A stretch of DNA of 64,000 nucleotides from Herpetosiphonaceae bacterium (GTDB lineage: Bacteria; Chloroflexota; Chloroflexia; Chloroflexales; Kallotenuaceae): NCBI GenBank assembly GCA_013821605.1, contig JACDGP010000007.1:1-64000 (forward strand). The letters run 5' to 3'. The notes below the pieces were generated by a model. The model saw only the letters and a list, made by a program, of their open reading frames with translations. It was not told the DNA's origin and did no database searches. Below, piece by piece: positions 33,855 to 42,807 of the stretch; the stretch's first letter is position 1, and each line of letters opens with the position of its first letter. The translations under genes and the position numbers were made by a program.

Positions 33855-35333
33855 TTATGCTGGCCTCAACCGTTCGAGAGCTGCTTGGTAAGCACCACCC
33901 CGCCATTTCGCCAGTGTTAAGATATGCGGGGCAAGAGCAAAGGACTCCGTCGCCGTGATATGGTCCGCATCGGGCCGCGCCTCACGATGGTATAAGAGTT
34001 CATAGTCACGCATACCACCGGACGCAAAATCGTTGATCTCATTAAGGTAGACTGCGTACGTGCCGCTTCGCGCTGGATCGGGTGCAATCATGAAGTCAAG
34101 TGCCAGCAGATCGGCCGACAAATTCGACCCTAAGCCATGATAAAGCTGCTCGGTAGCCCCCCAGTGACGCACCAGATAGGCTTCGAGACTGTGGAGCACC
34201 GCAACCGCCAAGGCATCCGTCGATTGGAGGGCTGCTTCAAAGGCGCGGAGTTGCTCCGGCTCAAGCGCGAGATCCTCCAGCAACGTACTCGTCGTGCTAC
34301 TACCGGCACCGCGCGTGATATTAATCACACCATGGCCGATCCGCACCCTCTTCCACGGTGCTAGCACCGCTTCCGGACCATTACGTAACACATACTGCCG
34401 TAGATTCCACTCCCGCCCGCTCCGTGTCGGTACGGGACGAATGCGCCCTTGCACCAGGATCATGGGTGTAGTGGCAAACGCTTCACGCAGCCAAGCGATG
34501 AGCGCGGGACGATCCTGCGGATAGCGCCAGAACTCAACTCCACTACCGCCAAACCCATCAACCGGCTTGGTAACAAGCTCCGCCAACTGGTATCGTGCTG
34601 AAAAGTCATCAAGTGCCATGATCCAGGCAGTTTCACCGGTCGTTGGCGCTAGCTGTAGTTCGTGGGCCAGATGAAGTCCAGGAATGCCGCTGACAATATC
34701 GACCAGAAGCAATTTATTCTCGCAGACCTCGCGGATCAGTTGTGAGCCCGGCATCGGCACACGCCACTGCCCATACTCCCCCACCAGCCGAAATTTATCG
34801 CGGTAATAATTATCGACCGGGAACAGGTAATGCACCGGCACCGGTTCCTCGAATTGGCGCCAAACCAGTCCATCCTCATCCAGCATCAAGGCAGCTTGGA
34901 GCTGTACTCGCTGATGGCCAAGGGAAGACACGGCTTCGATCCAAGAAGCATCACCGAGAGGTTGCGGTGAAACCACAAACACTGCCACATCCTCGCGCCC
35001 AAGCCCTGCTTCTAATAAGCTGAGAGCGTTAGGGTAAAAGTAGCTGGTCGAAACAGCGAGATTAATCGTACGCGTCTGCCACGCACTACCGGATACCTGC
35101 TCCACGCGCGGCGGCATGTAGCCATGGAGCAGCAGATGCTTCAGAAATCGAATACGGCGCTCTTCGCGATCTGGCGCGTTCCGAAAGGAAAGTGCTTCAG
35201 CTGGCAGAAAAGCCCCGAACTCACCTGGGTGCTCATCGATCCAGCCGCTGAGCGTAGTGGAAAGACCAACGTCGAGAGGATCACGCCGCACCGCAGCAAG
35301 CAATGACCGCAAACGGCTTTCAAAATCGTGCAT
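33855..35333 (-). CDS. ATP-grasp-like protein of unknown function
   Basis: 492 residues from the Met of MHDFESRLRSL, which has GAGGT eight bases upstream; the track start 35417 adds 28 residues. The N-terminal third is unrecognised (FLKHLLLHGYMPPRVEQV). The C-terminal half shows an ATP-grasp pattern: VTKPVDGFGGSGVEFWR (ATP-binding Lys and glycine loop), EWNLRQYVL (Arg), and DFMIAPDP...YLNEINDF with the metal-binding E-x-N near residue 450. ATP-grasp enzymes ligate carboxylates to amines or thiols, for example in peptide or natural-product synthesis. No substrate clue comes from the neighbours. Isolated, minus strand, convergent with CHRD. Confidence 0.6.
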   Translation of the reverse strand: MHDFESRLRSLLAAVRRDPLDVGLSTTLSGWIDEHPGEFGAFLPAEALSFRNAPDREERRIRFLKHLLLHGYMPPRVEQVSGSAWQTRTINLAVSTSYFYPNALSLLEAGLGREDVAVFVVSPQPLGDASWIEAVSSLGHQRVQLQAALMLDEDGLVWRQFEEPVPVHYLFPVDNYYRDKFRLVGEYGQWRVPMPGSQLIREVCENKLLLVDIVSGIPGLHLAHELQLAPTTGETAWIMALDDFSARYQLAELVTKPVDGFGGSGVEFWRYPQDRPALIAWLREAFATTPMILVQGRIRPVPTRSGREWNLRQYVLRNGPEAVLAPWKRVRIGHGVINITRGAGSSTTSTLLEDLALEPEQLRAFEAALQSTDALAVAVLHSLEAYLVRHWGATEQLYHGLGSNLSADLLALDFMIAPDPARSGTYAVYLNEINDFASGGMRDYELLYHREARPDADHITATESFALAPHILTLAKWRGGAYQAALERLRPA

Positions 35334-35617
35334 CCCAGACACCTCAGCGTGATCACGAGCATTAGCGGACAGCTCAAGCGGATACCTGTTATTGTAAGCT
35401 CCGAGGCCATGGTCCATCTATACTATAACATCAGCCGCTGGATGCTTCCACCAACTTTTGATCGTAAGTTGATAAGACAGTACCTATGTGCTAGACTATG
35501 AACCTTATACGGCGTATTGCCATATTCGTTTGTCAGGGCTTGATCATCACGACAGAAAAGCATAGACTGTTTAGGATGGTTGAGGCGCTCATCTAACACA
35601 AGGAAGCATATCGCTGT
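35334..35617. other. Divergent intergenic region, ATP-grasp gene / opu operon
   Basis: About 284 bases with no recognised gene. AAGGAAGC precedes the permease start at 35618. No strong palindrome or confident promoter identified. Confidence 0.3.
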
Positions 35618-36259
35618 ATGAGTGAACTGCGAGCAGCTTATCCCTACCTGCTGGAACATCGCAATGAGTTCTGGCAAGCATTAGCCATCCATCTTGAACT
35701 AAGTGGGGCAGCCTTAATAATTGCCCTGCTGATTTCATTACCTTTGGGGCTATGGGCCGCCAAGCGCCGGCAAGCCGCCGAGCCCATTATTAATAGCGCA
35801 AATGCGCTCAGGGTCATCCCGAGTCTGGCGATCCTATTTCTGGCTGAGCCCTATCTAGGACTAGGTTTTAGACCGTCCCTGGTGGCACTAACGATCTTGG
35901 CTTGTCCACCCTTGATCATTAACACCTATGCCGGATTTCGGGCGGTGGATCGGGCGGTGGTCGAGGCGGCCTATGGGATGGGCATGGCAGCGCGGCAAGT
36001 CCTGCGTGGCGTCGAATTTCCGCTGGCGTTACCCGTGCTACTCGCTGGAGTCCGTATTGCTACAGTAGAAGTGATCGCTAGTGCTGCTCTTGCAGCGTTT
36101 ATTGCCGGAGGTGGCCTGGGGGACTTTATTCAACGCGGATTTTCGGTCGGTCGGCCAAGCATCATGCTGGTCGGAACTATACCAATTGCTCTGCTGGCAC
36201 TGGTTGCCGATCTTGTATTAGCAACGGCACAGCGGATGGTCACACCTGAGGGCCAGTAG
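35618..36259 (+). CDS. Glycine betaine/carnitine/choline-type ABC permease (OpuBB/OpuCB-like)
   Basis: 213 residues with five to six membrane helices. The binding-protein-dependent permease (EAA) loop is EAAYGMGMAARQVLRGVEFPLALP, ahead of VLLAGVRIATVEVIASAALAAFIAGGGLG. The early helix-loop segment LRVIPSLAILFLAEPYLGLG is typical of OpuB/OpuC/ProW permeases for compatible solutes. It is the first gene of a permease-binding protein-ATPase-permease operon. The substrates of the group are quaternary amines used for osmotic protection. Confidence 0.88.
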   Translation: MSELRAAYPYLLEHRNEFWQALAIHLELSGAALIIALLISLPLGLWAAKRRQAAEPIINSANALRVIPSLAILFLAEPYLGLGFRPSLVALTILACPPLIINTYAGFRAVDRAVVEAAYGMGMAARQVLRGVEFPLALPVLLAGVRIATVEVIASAALAAFIAGGGLGDFIQRGFSVGRPSIMLVGTIPIALLALVADLVLATAQRMVTPEGQ

Positions 36260-36296
36260 CATCCATCTCAGGACATGTTACAAGGAAGGTAGGCGT

Positions 36297-37526
36297 ATGC
36301 AAAACAGAACAGGATTGGGGCGCATTGCCGCGCTGCTCACGTTGATCATCGTTATGACTGCTTGCGGAAGCAGCACGACGACCAGTTCCGGGGGTGCGAC
36401 CACAACCGGCGCTGCGACAACGACTGCTGGCAGTGCCACGATGGCAACCACGCCGATGAGTGATGCTTCAACGGCTGCTACGATGGCAGCCACGATGGCG
36501 AGTGATACCTCGACAGCCGCTGCGATGACCACCATGACGGCGAGTGATACCTCAACGGCTGCTGGAACGATGTCCGGTACAAGCATGGCTACCACCGCCA
36601 CAAGTGATGCCACGATGTCCGGTACGACTATGGCTACCACAGCAACAAGTAATGCCACGATGTCCGGTACGACTATGGCTACCACAGTGGGTCCGACCGG
36701 TAGTGGTGCGACGATCAAAGTTGGCTCCAAGAACTTCACCGAAGAATTCATTCTTGGCGAAATGTATGCACAACTGCTGGAAGCTAACGGCTTCAAGGTC
36801 GAGCGCAAATTCAACCTAGGCTCGGAGCAGATCGCACAGCAAGCGCTCGTCAACAAGGACATCGATTTGTATCCCGAGTACACCAGTACGGGTCTGCTGA
36901 CGATCCTCAAGCTGCCGGCGATCACAGATCCCCAAAAGATCCTGGATACGGTTAAGAGTGAGTATGAAAAGCGCTACCAGCTGACTTGGTTGAAGCCCGC
37001 GCCCTTCAATGACACAAACGCTTTGGCCATGACCAAGAAGCGCGCCGACGAGCTGGGGATCAAGACGTACACCGATTTGTCGAAGAAGGCCGACCAGCTG
37101 ATCGCCGGTGGTCCGCCAGAATTTTTTGCCCGTGAGGATGGTGTACCTGGGCTCGTAAAGGCGTACGGCGGCTTCAACTTCAAGGCGACCAAGCAACTTG
37201 ATCCGGGTCTGCGTTACCCGGCCCTCACCAGTGGCCAGATCGATGTCGTCCGAGCCTTCAGCACGGACGGTCAGCTCGCCAGCCCCGATCTCGTCGTGAT
37301 TCAGGACGACAAAACCTTCTATCCGATTTACCAGGCCGCGCCCGTCGTCCGCATGGACACGCTGCAGGCCAATCCGCAGATTGCGGACATCTTAAATAAG
37401 CTGGCTGCACCGGCGTTGGATGACAAAACGATGGCTGGCCTCAACCTCATGGTTGATGGACCCGACAAAAAAGATCCGGCCGCTGTTGCTAAGGACTGGT
37501 TGACGCAGCAAGGGTTGTTGAAATAA
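36297..37526 (+). CDS. Osmoprotectant ABC substrate-binding lipoprotein (OpuBC/OpuCC-like)
   Basis: 409 residues. Lipoprotein signal LLTLIIVMTAC with lipid-attachment Cys near residue 22. Residues ~23-140 are a Thr/Ala/Ser/Met-rich low-complexity linker with a 15-residue tandem repeat, much longer than usual for the family. From ~140 the OpuAC-type domain begins: IKVGSKNFTEEFILGEMYAQ, NKDIDLYPEYTSTGLL, FNDTNALAMTKKRADELGI, SGQIDVVRAFSTDGQL. It captures betaine, choline or carnitine outside the membrane and delivers it to the permeases. The linker may span cell-wall layers. Second gene of the operon. Confidence 0.9.
   Translation: MQNRTGLGRIAALLTLIIVMTACGSSTTTSSGGATTTGAATTTAGSATMATTPMSDASTAATMAATMASDTSTAAAMTTMTASDTSTAAGTMSGTSMATTATSDATMSGTTMATTATSNATMSGTTMATTVGPTGSGATIKVGSKNFTEEFILGEMYAQLLEANGFKVERKFNLGSEQIAQQALVNKDIDLYPEYTSTGLLTILKLPAITDPQKILDTVKSEYEKRYQLTWLKPAPFNDTNALAMTKKRADELGIKTYTDLSKKADQLIAGGPPEFFAREDGVPGLVKAYGGFNFKATKQLDPGLRYPALTSGQIDVVRAFSTDGQLASPDLVVIQDDKTFYPIYQAAPVVRMDTLQANPQIADILNKLAAPALDDKTMAGLNLMVDGPDKKDPAAVAKDWLTQQGLLK
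36564..36689 (+). repeat. 45-bp in-frame tandem repeat in the binding-protein linker
   Basis: Units 36564-36608, 36609-36653 and a partial third copy encode GTMSGTSMATTATSD, ATMSGTTMATTATSN and ATMSGTTMATTVG. Copies two and three are almost identical at DNA level, so copy number is likely to vary. Confidence 0.8.
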
Positions 37527-37581
37527 GCAAGGCGCAGCAAGCAGGGAGTCATGCACTCCCTGCTCCTTTTTTGGAAATTGT

Positions 37582-38565
37582 ATGAGTGACGCACCCGCGC
37601 TCATTGCCGACCATGTTTCCAAGCAGTTCCCAGGTGGACAGCGACCCGCTGTGGACGATTGCTCGTTTACGGTGAACGCCGGCGAGTTGATCATCCTACT
37701 CGGAACCTCCGGCTGTGGCAAAACAACGCTGTTGAAAATGGTTAACCGCCTGTATGAGCCGACCGGGGGGCGAATATTATTTCATGGCACCGATATTACG
37801 CAGTTGCCTGCCACAGCCTTACGCCGGCAGATCGGCTATGTAATTCAGCAGACCGGGTTGTTCCCACACATGCGCATCGCCGACAATATCGCGGTCGTTC
37901 CGCGCTTGCTCGGCTGGCAACCAAGCCGTACCGATGCTCGTATTGACGAGTTGCTCACGCTGGTTGGCCTACCAATCGACTATCGTCAGCGCTACCCGCG
38001 TCAGCTTTCCGGTGGTGAGCAGCAACGGGTTGGAATTGCCCGAGCGCTAGCGGCCGATCCGGCGGTGATGCTCATGGATGAACCGTTCGGCGCGATTGAT
38101 GCGATCACACGCACCCGGCTGCAAGGGGAACTCCTCCAGCTGCAAGAGAAACTTCACAAAACTATTCTCTTCGTCACACACGATGTAGAAGAGGCACTGC
38201 GCCTCGCCGACCGCATTATTGTTATGCGCGACGGCAAGATCCTACAATTTGACACGCCACTACGCGTCCTGACCGAACCGGTCGACGATTTCGTCGCCCA
38301 ATTGATCGGCGCAGATGACCTGCTACGGCAACTGAGTTTGCTTAAGGTAGGAACGCTCACCACTGCCCCAGTTTCACCAACAGATGTTGGTGACGGAAGC
38401 CCGCAAGTGCGAGCCAACGATGACGTGCGCCACGCACTCGCACTTCTCCTAGGTACAGGGGCACAACGGGTGCTCGTGATAGACGACGCGGGGCATGTCA
38501 CCGGTCAACTCGGTTTTGGGGACGTGCAACGCGCGCTGCATCATGACCTGGCGGTCGGGAGTTAA
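37582..38565 (+). CDS. Osmoprotectant ABC transporter ATPase (OpuBA/OpuCA-like)
   Basis: 327 residues. Walker A LLGTSGCGKTTLLKMVNRLY, Q-loop GYVIQQTGLFPHM, signature LSGGEQQRVGIARAL, Walker B VMLMDEPFGAIDAI, H-loop FVTHDVEEAL. VIQQTGLFPH and MVNRL are signatures of the OpuCA/ProV group. The C-terminal ~80 residues contain one recognisable CBS-like unit (RHALALLLGTGAQRVLVIDD, GHVTGQLGFGDVQ) where relatives have two; this part senses ionic strength in OpuA. Third gene of the operon. It energises import through the two permeases. Confidence 0.92.
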   Translation: MSDAPALIADHVSKQFPGGQRPAVDDCSFTVNAGELIILLGTSGCGKTTLLKMVNRLYEPTGGRILFHGTDITQLPATALRRQIGYVIQQTGLFPHMRIADNIAVVPRLLGWQPSRTDARIDELLTLVGLPIDYRQRYPRQLSGGEQQRVGIARALAADPAVMLMDEPFGAIDAITRTRLQGELLQLQEKLHKTILFVTHDVEEALRLADRIIVMRDGKILQFDTPLRVLTEPVDDFVAQLIGADDLLRQLSLLKVGTLTTAPVSPTDVGDGSPQVRANDDVRHALALLLGTGAQRVLVIDDAGHVTGQLGFGDVQRALHHDLAVGS

Positions 38566-38568
38566 GCA

Positions 38569-39198
38569 ATGAGCTATTTGCTCGGTCACTGGAGCGTCGT
38601 CGCCCAGCGCTTCAGCCAACATCTCCGGCTGACACTGCTGGCATTAGCTATTGCCCTCATTATCGCCGTACCGATCGGCATTCTCGTGACCCGTTTCAAG
38701 CGTTTGGAGGGGCCAGTACTAGGCCTCTTCGGTGTGCTATATACCATTCCCAGCTTGGCGTTGCTTGTATTACTGATCCCATTGGTGCACCTTGGGATAA
38801 CCAACGCGTTGATCGTCCTCGTGACCTATGCCCAAGTCATCCTGGTGCGAAATATCGTGGTTGGGCTGAACGGTGTGAGCCCGGCCTTACTTGAAGCTGC
38901 GCGCGGTATGGGCATGAACAATTGGCAGCGCCTGATCAAGATCGAATTGCCACTGGCGTTGCCCGTGATCATCGCAGGCGTTCGTATTGCGGTCGTAGCA
39001 ATCATTGGCATCGGCACCGTAGCAGCCCTTGTGAATGCCGGTGGTCTCGGGGCGCTCCTCTTCGAAGGCGTAGCGCGTAACTATCCGCAAGAGATTCTGG
39101 TCGGCGGCGTTGGCGTGGCCCTGCTTGCGGGCCTAGCGAATCTCCTACTCCGCATTGCTGAGCAGCGCGTTACCCGCAACATCTATGGTGACACTTAA
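38569..39198 (+). CDS. Osmoprotectant ABC permease, second subunit (OpuBD/OpuCD-like)
   Basis: 209 residues, about six helices. Segment FGVLYTIPSLALLVLLIPLV and EAA loop EAARGMGMNNWQRLIKIELPLALP match the OpuB/OpuC permeases, followed by VIIAGVRIAVVAIIGIGTVAALVNAGGLG. It starts three bases after the ATPase stop. Together with the first permease it would form a heterodimeric channel. Confidence 0.9.
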   Translation: MSYLLGHWSVVAQRFSQHLRLTLLALAIALIIAVPIGILVTRFKRLEGPVLGLFGVLYTIPSLALLVLLIPLVHLGITNALIVLVTYAQVILVRNIVVGLNGVSPALLEAARGMGMNNWQRLIKIELPLALPVIIAGVRIAVVAIIGIGTVAALVNAGGLGALLFEGVARNYPQEILVGGVGVALLAGLANLLLRIAEQRVTRNIYGDT

Positions 39199-39871
39199 GG
39201 TGGACAACCCCGGGCTGCCTGAACAACTCGCGCTGGTCGACTACCGTCGCTGCGTCGCCGAACTATATGCAAGTGTACGGGAAGGTCCGGGCGATCCGGA
39301 GGTCCGTTGGCAGCACTACCGTGCCGGACGTGAGCACCTCTTCGCCAGTCACCCGCAATCACCGCTTTCACCGGCGCAACAAGCCCATTTTCATGGACTC
39401 GAATACTTCCCCTACGACCCAGCACTCCGTTTTGCCGTCCCACTCGACACGGCGGTGGATGCTGCCGACTTCACCCTTGAATTGCGTGACGACGGTCCGG
39501 TGCGCATGCGTCGCTGTGGCCGCGTCAATATCAACATTGAAAATCAGCCAGTGAGCCTCTCGCTCTTCTGGATTTTAGGCTACGGTGGAGGGCTGTTCCT
39601 CCCGTTTCGTGATCAAACCAACTCCCACGAGACATATGGTGGGGGTCGCTATCTGCTAGATACCATTAAGCATGCCGACCTGGGCCAGGAAGGCGACCGG
39701 CTGGTGCTTGACTTCAATTATGCGTACAATCCGTCCTGCGCCTATAACGAGCGCTGGCAGTGTCCGCTGGCGCCCGTCGAAAACCGGCTTCCAGTTGCGG
39801 TCCGGGCCGGGGAACATGCCTATCCGAGTGAGACCGCGCGAGGGAGCCCGGGGACGCCCCCTGCGAGGTAG
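39185..39871 (+). CDS. DUF1684 family protein
   Basis: 228 residues from ATG 39185, overlapping the permease gene by 14 bases, so part of the same transcript; the track start 39155 is deeper in the permease. Hallmarks of DUF1684: FLPFRDQTNSHETYGGGRYL, and C-terminal LVLDFNYAYNPSCAYNERWQ with CPLAPVENRLPVAVRAGE. The family is widespread in aerobic bacteria and uncharacterised; the conserved Tyr/Cys/Asn cluster suggests a ligand pocket. The tail after RAGE (PSETARGSPGTPPAR) is probably disordered. Location in the osmoprotectant operon is suggestive but not proof of a link. Confidence 0.85.
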   Translation: MVTLKVDNPGLPEQLALVDYRRCVAELYASVREGPGDPEVRWQHYRAGREHLFASHPQSPLSPAQQAHFHGLEYFPYDPALRFAVPLDTAVDAADFTLELRDDGPVRMRRCGRVNINIENQPVSLSLFWILGYGGGLFLPFRDQTNSHETYGGGRYLLDTIKHADLGQEGDRLVLDFNYAYNPSCAYNERWQCPLAPVENRLPVAVRAGEHAYPSETARGSPGTPPAR

Positions 39872-39973
39872 CCAATTGAGCAGTGCTGTTTGTCGCTCGT
39901 GAGTCGCATGGGACAGGCGGCATGGTCTTTGCTGATAACGAGTCTATATGACTTAGCAAAGGAGCAACAGGTT

Positions 39974-40276
39974 ATGAGCGATGCACCTCTCTTCCAAAAC
40001 ACCGACGACCAAGAAGCGGCATATGCACCGGATGAACTCCCCCGAGGCACAAGTGGAGAAACCCGTGCTGAGGTAGACGACGCCGGCACCCGCAACAGTG
40101 ATGCTGCTGCCGGTACCACAGGGCCCGTGGTACCACTGGGAGCGGGAGCTCTTGCCGGTGGCTCTGGCAGCAGTGGCTTGTCGAGTGGGCTAGGTGGTGG
40201 CAACCCTGCAGCAGGCGTCATAGCCATTGACGCTGCTACGGATGCTCGGGCGAATCCGCGCGATCGTGACGTGTAG
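39974..40276 (+). CDS. Small Gly/Ala-rich hypothetical protein
   Basis: 100 residues from ATG 39974 with AAGGAG about nine bases upstream; the track start 39890 lacks a ribosome site. The N-terminal half is acidic (MSDAPLFQNTDDQEAAYAPDE), the second half is a glycine-rich stretch (AGALAGGSGSSGLSSGLGGG) ending in DARANPRDRDV. No known domain, no signal peptide. Likely disordered. A convergent terminator follows. Confidence 0.55.
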   Translation: MSDAPLFQNTDDQEAAYAPDELPRGTSGETRAEVDDAGTRNSDAAAGTTGPVVPLGAGALAGGSGSSGLSSGLGGGNPAAGVIAIDAATDARANPRDRDV

Positions 40277-40302
40277 GCAGTTCGTGCCTGAGCAATGAGC
40301 TA

Positions 40303-40341
40303 GCTCGGCAGGTAACTCACAATAGGTATAGCCTGCCGAGC
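40303..40341. terminator. Terminator hairpin between convergent genes
   Basis: GCTCGGCAGG (40303-40312), 19-base loop, CCTGCCGAGC (40332-40341): a perfect 10-bp stem located three bases before the minus-strand SDR stop. Confidence 0.65.
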
Positions 40342-40344
40342 CGT

Positions 40345-41391
40345 CTAGCGTTCCCCGTTTTGGTTCAGACGCTGTGCGGTCGGCTGATTAAGTTGTGCTA
40401 AGGCATGCAGCAGTGGTCCCTCCGCCTGGCCTTCAAGCGCTTTACCATTCACATGTTCCGCCCAGCCTTGCGGAGCCGCAGGCAAGCCAAACCGATTGAC
40501 CAGACCTAGCAAATCTGTGACGAAGCCCGGCAAGATACCGTGCACAAGTGCCCCGAGTTGCGCCGGGAACGACAGGATGCGTTCCGCACTACCACGTACA
40601 GTCGCATGCAGGATCGCCCGCGCCGCCCTGGACGGATGAATCGCTGTCAGCGGGGCTAGCTCGCCGGTGGTGAACCACTTGTATTCACCTGTGGCGTCAC
40701 CGGCGTAGGTCGCATGCACATGCGCACCCGTTCGCATCAGTCCGGGCACAATTGTTGTCACCGTAATGCCCGTTCCCGCCAACTCAGCCCGCAGCCCCTC
40801 AGAAAAGGAGATCGCCGCCGCCTTGGCCGTACTGTACGGCAGCAGGTGCGGTACACTCAACTTGCCACCGATCGAAGTAACGTTCACGATTCGCCCGCTC
40901 CGCCGCTCGCGCATCTGTGGCAGCACGGTCAAGGTTGCGTACACCATGCCCCAAAAGATAATGTGTTGCGCCTCCTCGAAGTCGGCCACACCCAACGTCT
41001 GCAATGGTCCGACGGTGATCGTTGCTGCATTATTGACCAGAATATCAATCTGCCCAAAGTGCTGGGTCGTAGCCGCTATCATCGCTTCTACCTGCGCCAA
41101 ATCAGACACGTCGCATGGCATAGCAAAGACATCTACACCACGGTCTTGCAACGCTTGTCGCGCCCGCTCTAGGGTCTCGGCACCACGCGCACAGATCGCA
41201 ATCCGGCAGCCAGCATCGGCGAATTGTGTCGCAAGCTCAAACCCAAGCCCACGTGAACTGCCCATGATCAGGACAACCTGCCCTCGTAGCTCCGCCAGCC
41301 GGCGATTGTCCATAATTGCTTGACCTAAGATGGTGGCTCCCAACCCGGCGGCAACCATCCCCCGTAAGCGCCTCTGTTTCTTGCTGCGCAT
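40345..41391 (-). CDS. Short-chain dehydrogenase/reductase with N-terminal hydrophobic segment
   Basis: 348 residues. After a basic, hydrophobic N-terminus (KKQRRLRGMVAAGLGATILG) that may anchor it to the membrane, a complete SDR follows: VVLIMGSSRGLGFELA, CARGAET (NADP type), CDVSD, ILVNNAA, catalytic Ser in IVNVTSIGGK, YSTAKAAAISFSEGL with Tyr and Lys, and PGLMRTG. The C-terminal ~90 residues (LPGFVTDLLGLVNRFGLP) are longer than in classical SDRs. This arrangement is common among lipid- or steroid-type SDRs, but the substrate is not known. Unlike the SDR at 17.3 kb, this one has an intact active site. Confidence 0.88.
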   Translation of the reverse strand: MRSKKQRRLRGMVAAGLGATILGQAIMDNRRLAELRGQVVLIMGSSRGLGFELATQFADAGCRIAICARGAETLERARQALQDRGVDVFAMPCDVSDLAQVEAMIAATTQHFGQIDILVNNAATITVGPLQTLGVADFEEAQHIIFWGMVYATLTVLPQMRERRSGRIVNVTSIGGKLSVPHLLPYSTAKAAAISFSEGLRAELAGTGITVTTIVPGLMRTGAHVHATYAGDATGEYKWFTTGELAPLTAIHPSRAARAILHATVRGSAERILSFPAQLGALVHGILPGFVTDLLGLVNRFGLPAAPQGWAEHVNGKALEGQAEGPLLHALAQLNQPTAQRLNQNGER

Positions 41392-41649
41392 GCACTCCTA
41401 CTCCTCATCTATACGGAGCAAGACGGCAGGAAGTGTGCCAGACATCGCGCAGCCAGCTCTACGGAAACTCAAAGCTACTAACTGAGCCGCACCAGCAACA
41501 CCGTCAGTATCCTACAGTAGCTGTTTATCAGTTATTCATATACGAATCTGTGGTACACATAACTTTGCCGCCTATGGTATACTGGCAGCACTCTCTGCGA
41601 ATCAACTATCCTTTGAACTGTACCATAACGTGTTTAAGGGCTTTTCCAT
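41392..41649. other. Divergent intergenic region, SDR / NurA
   Basis: 258 AT-rich bases with the NurA promoter near its right end. No gene or strong palindrome recognised. Confidence 0.35.
41575..41583 (+). promoter_or_regulatory. Extended -10 promoter for the NurA-HerA-methyltransferase operon
   Basis: TGGTATACT combines the TG extension with a near-consensus -10. No good -35 at 17 bases, as is allowed with an extended -10. It is 66 bases before the nurA start. Confidence 0.5.
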
Positions 41650-42795
41650 ATGATCGAGCCGCAAAGCTACGAGCAGTTGAAGCAAGAAATTGCAGCTCGT
41701 ATGCTGGAAGACAAAGGACTTCTTGACAAGCTAAGGTCAGAAATCCGACCACTGAGGACCGAGTCCCGACGTATTCAACCTCGTACTACGACTGCCGTAT
41801 CTCTTGTGGGTACCGATGGTGGCAACAACAGTCTCCAATTTGATCCTTTCCTTGTACAGCTTATCCGCGTAGTCGACTCTAGCAACAATGAGTACTGCCT
41901 TGAAGCGATTACCCCGACCACAAATGTATTAAGACTAAGTGCTAGTCAGTTTGATAGTGACGGATCACCTAGAACAGCACTAGGACGGATGATGGCATAT
42001 TTAGGTGTCAAGGATTTGTCACAGATTAGTCATATGATTCGTCCAAGCAATGATAGCTATCCTGCCAGTCCAAGCTGGGTTCAGGTATATCGCGAACTTG
42101 TGGAATGGTCTATTTTGTTTTCTATTATTAGGGAAAAAGATTTCGGGACAGATACTCTGATCGTTTTTGATGGCTTGCTTCGTAGTAAAGTTTTTGCAGG
42201 AGACTTGTTCAAAAAGTATTTGCAGGGTCTTCTAGAAGGTATTGAACAGCAGAAGCGGAAAAACCGCCGCAAAATCTACCTTGCAGGAGTAGCAAAACAC
42301 AGTAAGGTTCTTTCACGTTACCGACTGGCAATGGCACTAGAACAAGTACTTACTACGAATTATCCAGCATATGTGCAAATTCCCCGCGACTTAGAGGAAA
42401 AGTCTTACGTTTGGGCTGAGTACGCGCGTGGAGATGATCGAGTGATAGGAGGCGCGGAGGCTAACAAGTACGTAGGCGGTAAGTTGTTCTTCGTCAAATT
42501 TGGTTCTGGGTCGCGTGACCATGTATGGCCGATTGATATTTTCCTGCCTCAAGTTGTGGATGCACAAACTGTCATTGGTTACATGCTAGCTGACGCGCTT
42601 AATGGTTTTCCCGTCCCTTGCTATCCTCAATGTCTTCAAAAAGCACACGAGAATGCAGCATTAGTCGATTTTGACTTGGATATACTACAAGATCAAATCT
42701 ACGATGCAATCCGCTCAGTGCTCAAAGATGAAGCGCCATCGCTTGACGCATTCCGGTTACAAGACGCTGATCCATCTCAAAGACGATATTCGTGA
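41650..42795 (+). CDS. nurA: NurA-domain nuclease
   Basis: 381 residues. NurA-fold motifs: SLVGTDGGNNSLQFD (metal-binding Asp near residue 54), TLIVFDGLLRSKVF (second Asp near 175), and GVAKHSKVLSRYRL, the 'K.S..L' element of the family. The C-terminal DIFLPQVVDAQTVIGYMLAD and PVPCYPQCLQKAHENAAL also match. NurA forms a ring nuclease that resects DNA ends when bound to the HerA translocase, whose gene follows 12 bases downstream. Base composition is clearly AT-richer than flanking genes, as for the two next genes, which points to common acquisition. In archaea the pair serves recombination; beside a methyltransferase, a restriction-like role is more likely. Confidence 0.82.
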   Translation: MIEPQSYEQLKQEIAARMLEDKGLLDKLRSEIRPLRTESRRIQPRTTTAVSLVGTDGGNNSLQFDPFLVQLIRVVDSSNNEYCLEAITPTTNVLRLSASQFDSDGSPRTALGRMMAYLGVKDLSQISHMIRPSNDSYPASPSWVQVYRELVEWSILFSIIREKDFGTDTLIVFDGLLRSKVFAGDLFKKYLQGLLEGIEQQKRKNRRKIYLAGVAKHSKVLSRYRLAMALEQVLTTNYPAYVQIPRDLEEKSYVWAEYARGDDRVIGGAEANKYVGGKLFFVKFGSGSRDHVWPIDIFLPQVVDAQTVIGYMLADALNGFPVPCYPQCLQKAHENAALVDFDLDILQDQIYDAIRSVLKDEAPSLDAFRLQDADPSQRRYS

Positions 42796-42807
42796 AAGCG
42801 ATTCTTA

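Noticed and set aside
36564-36689. CRISPR-like repeat array
   Set aside because: The repeat is an in-frame coding repeat without unique spacers.
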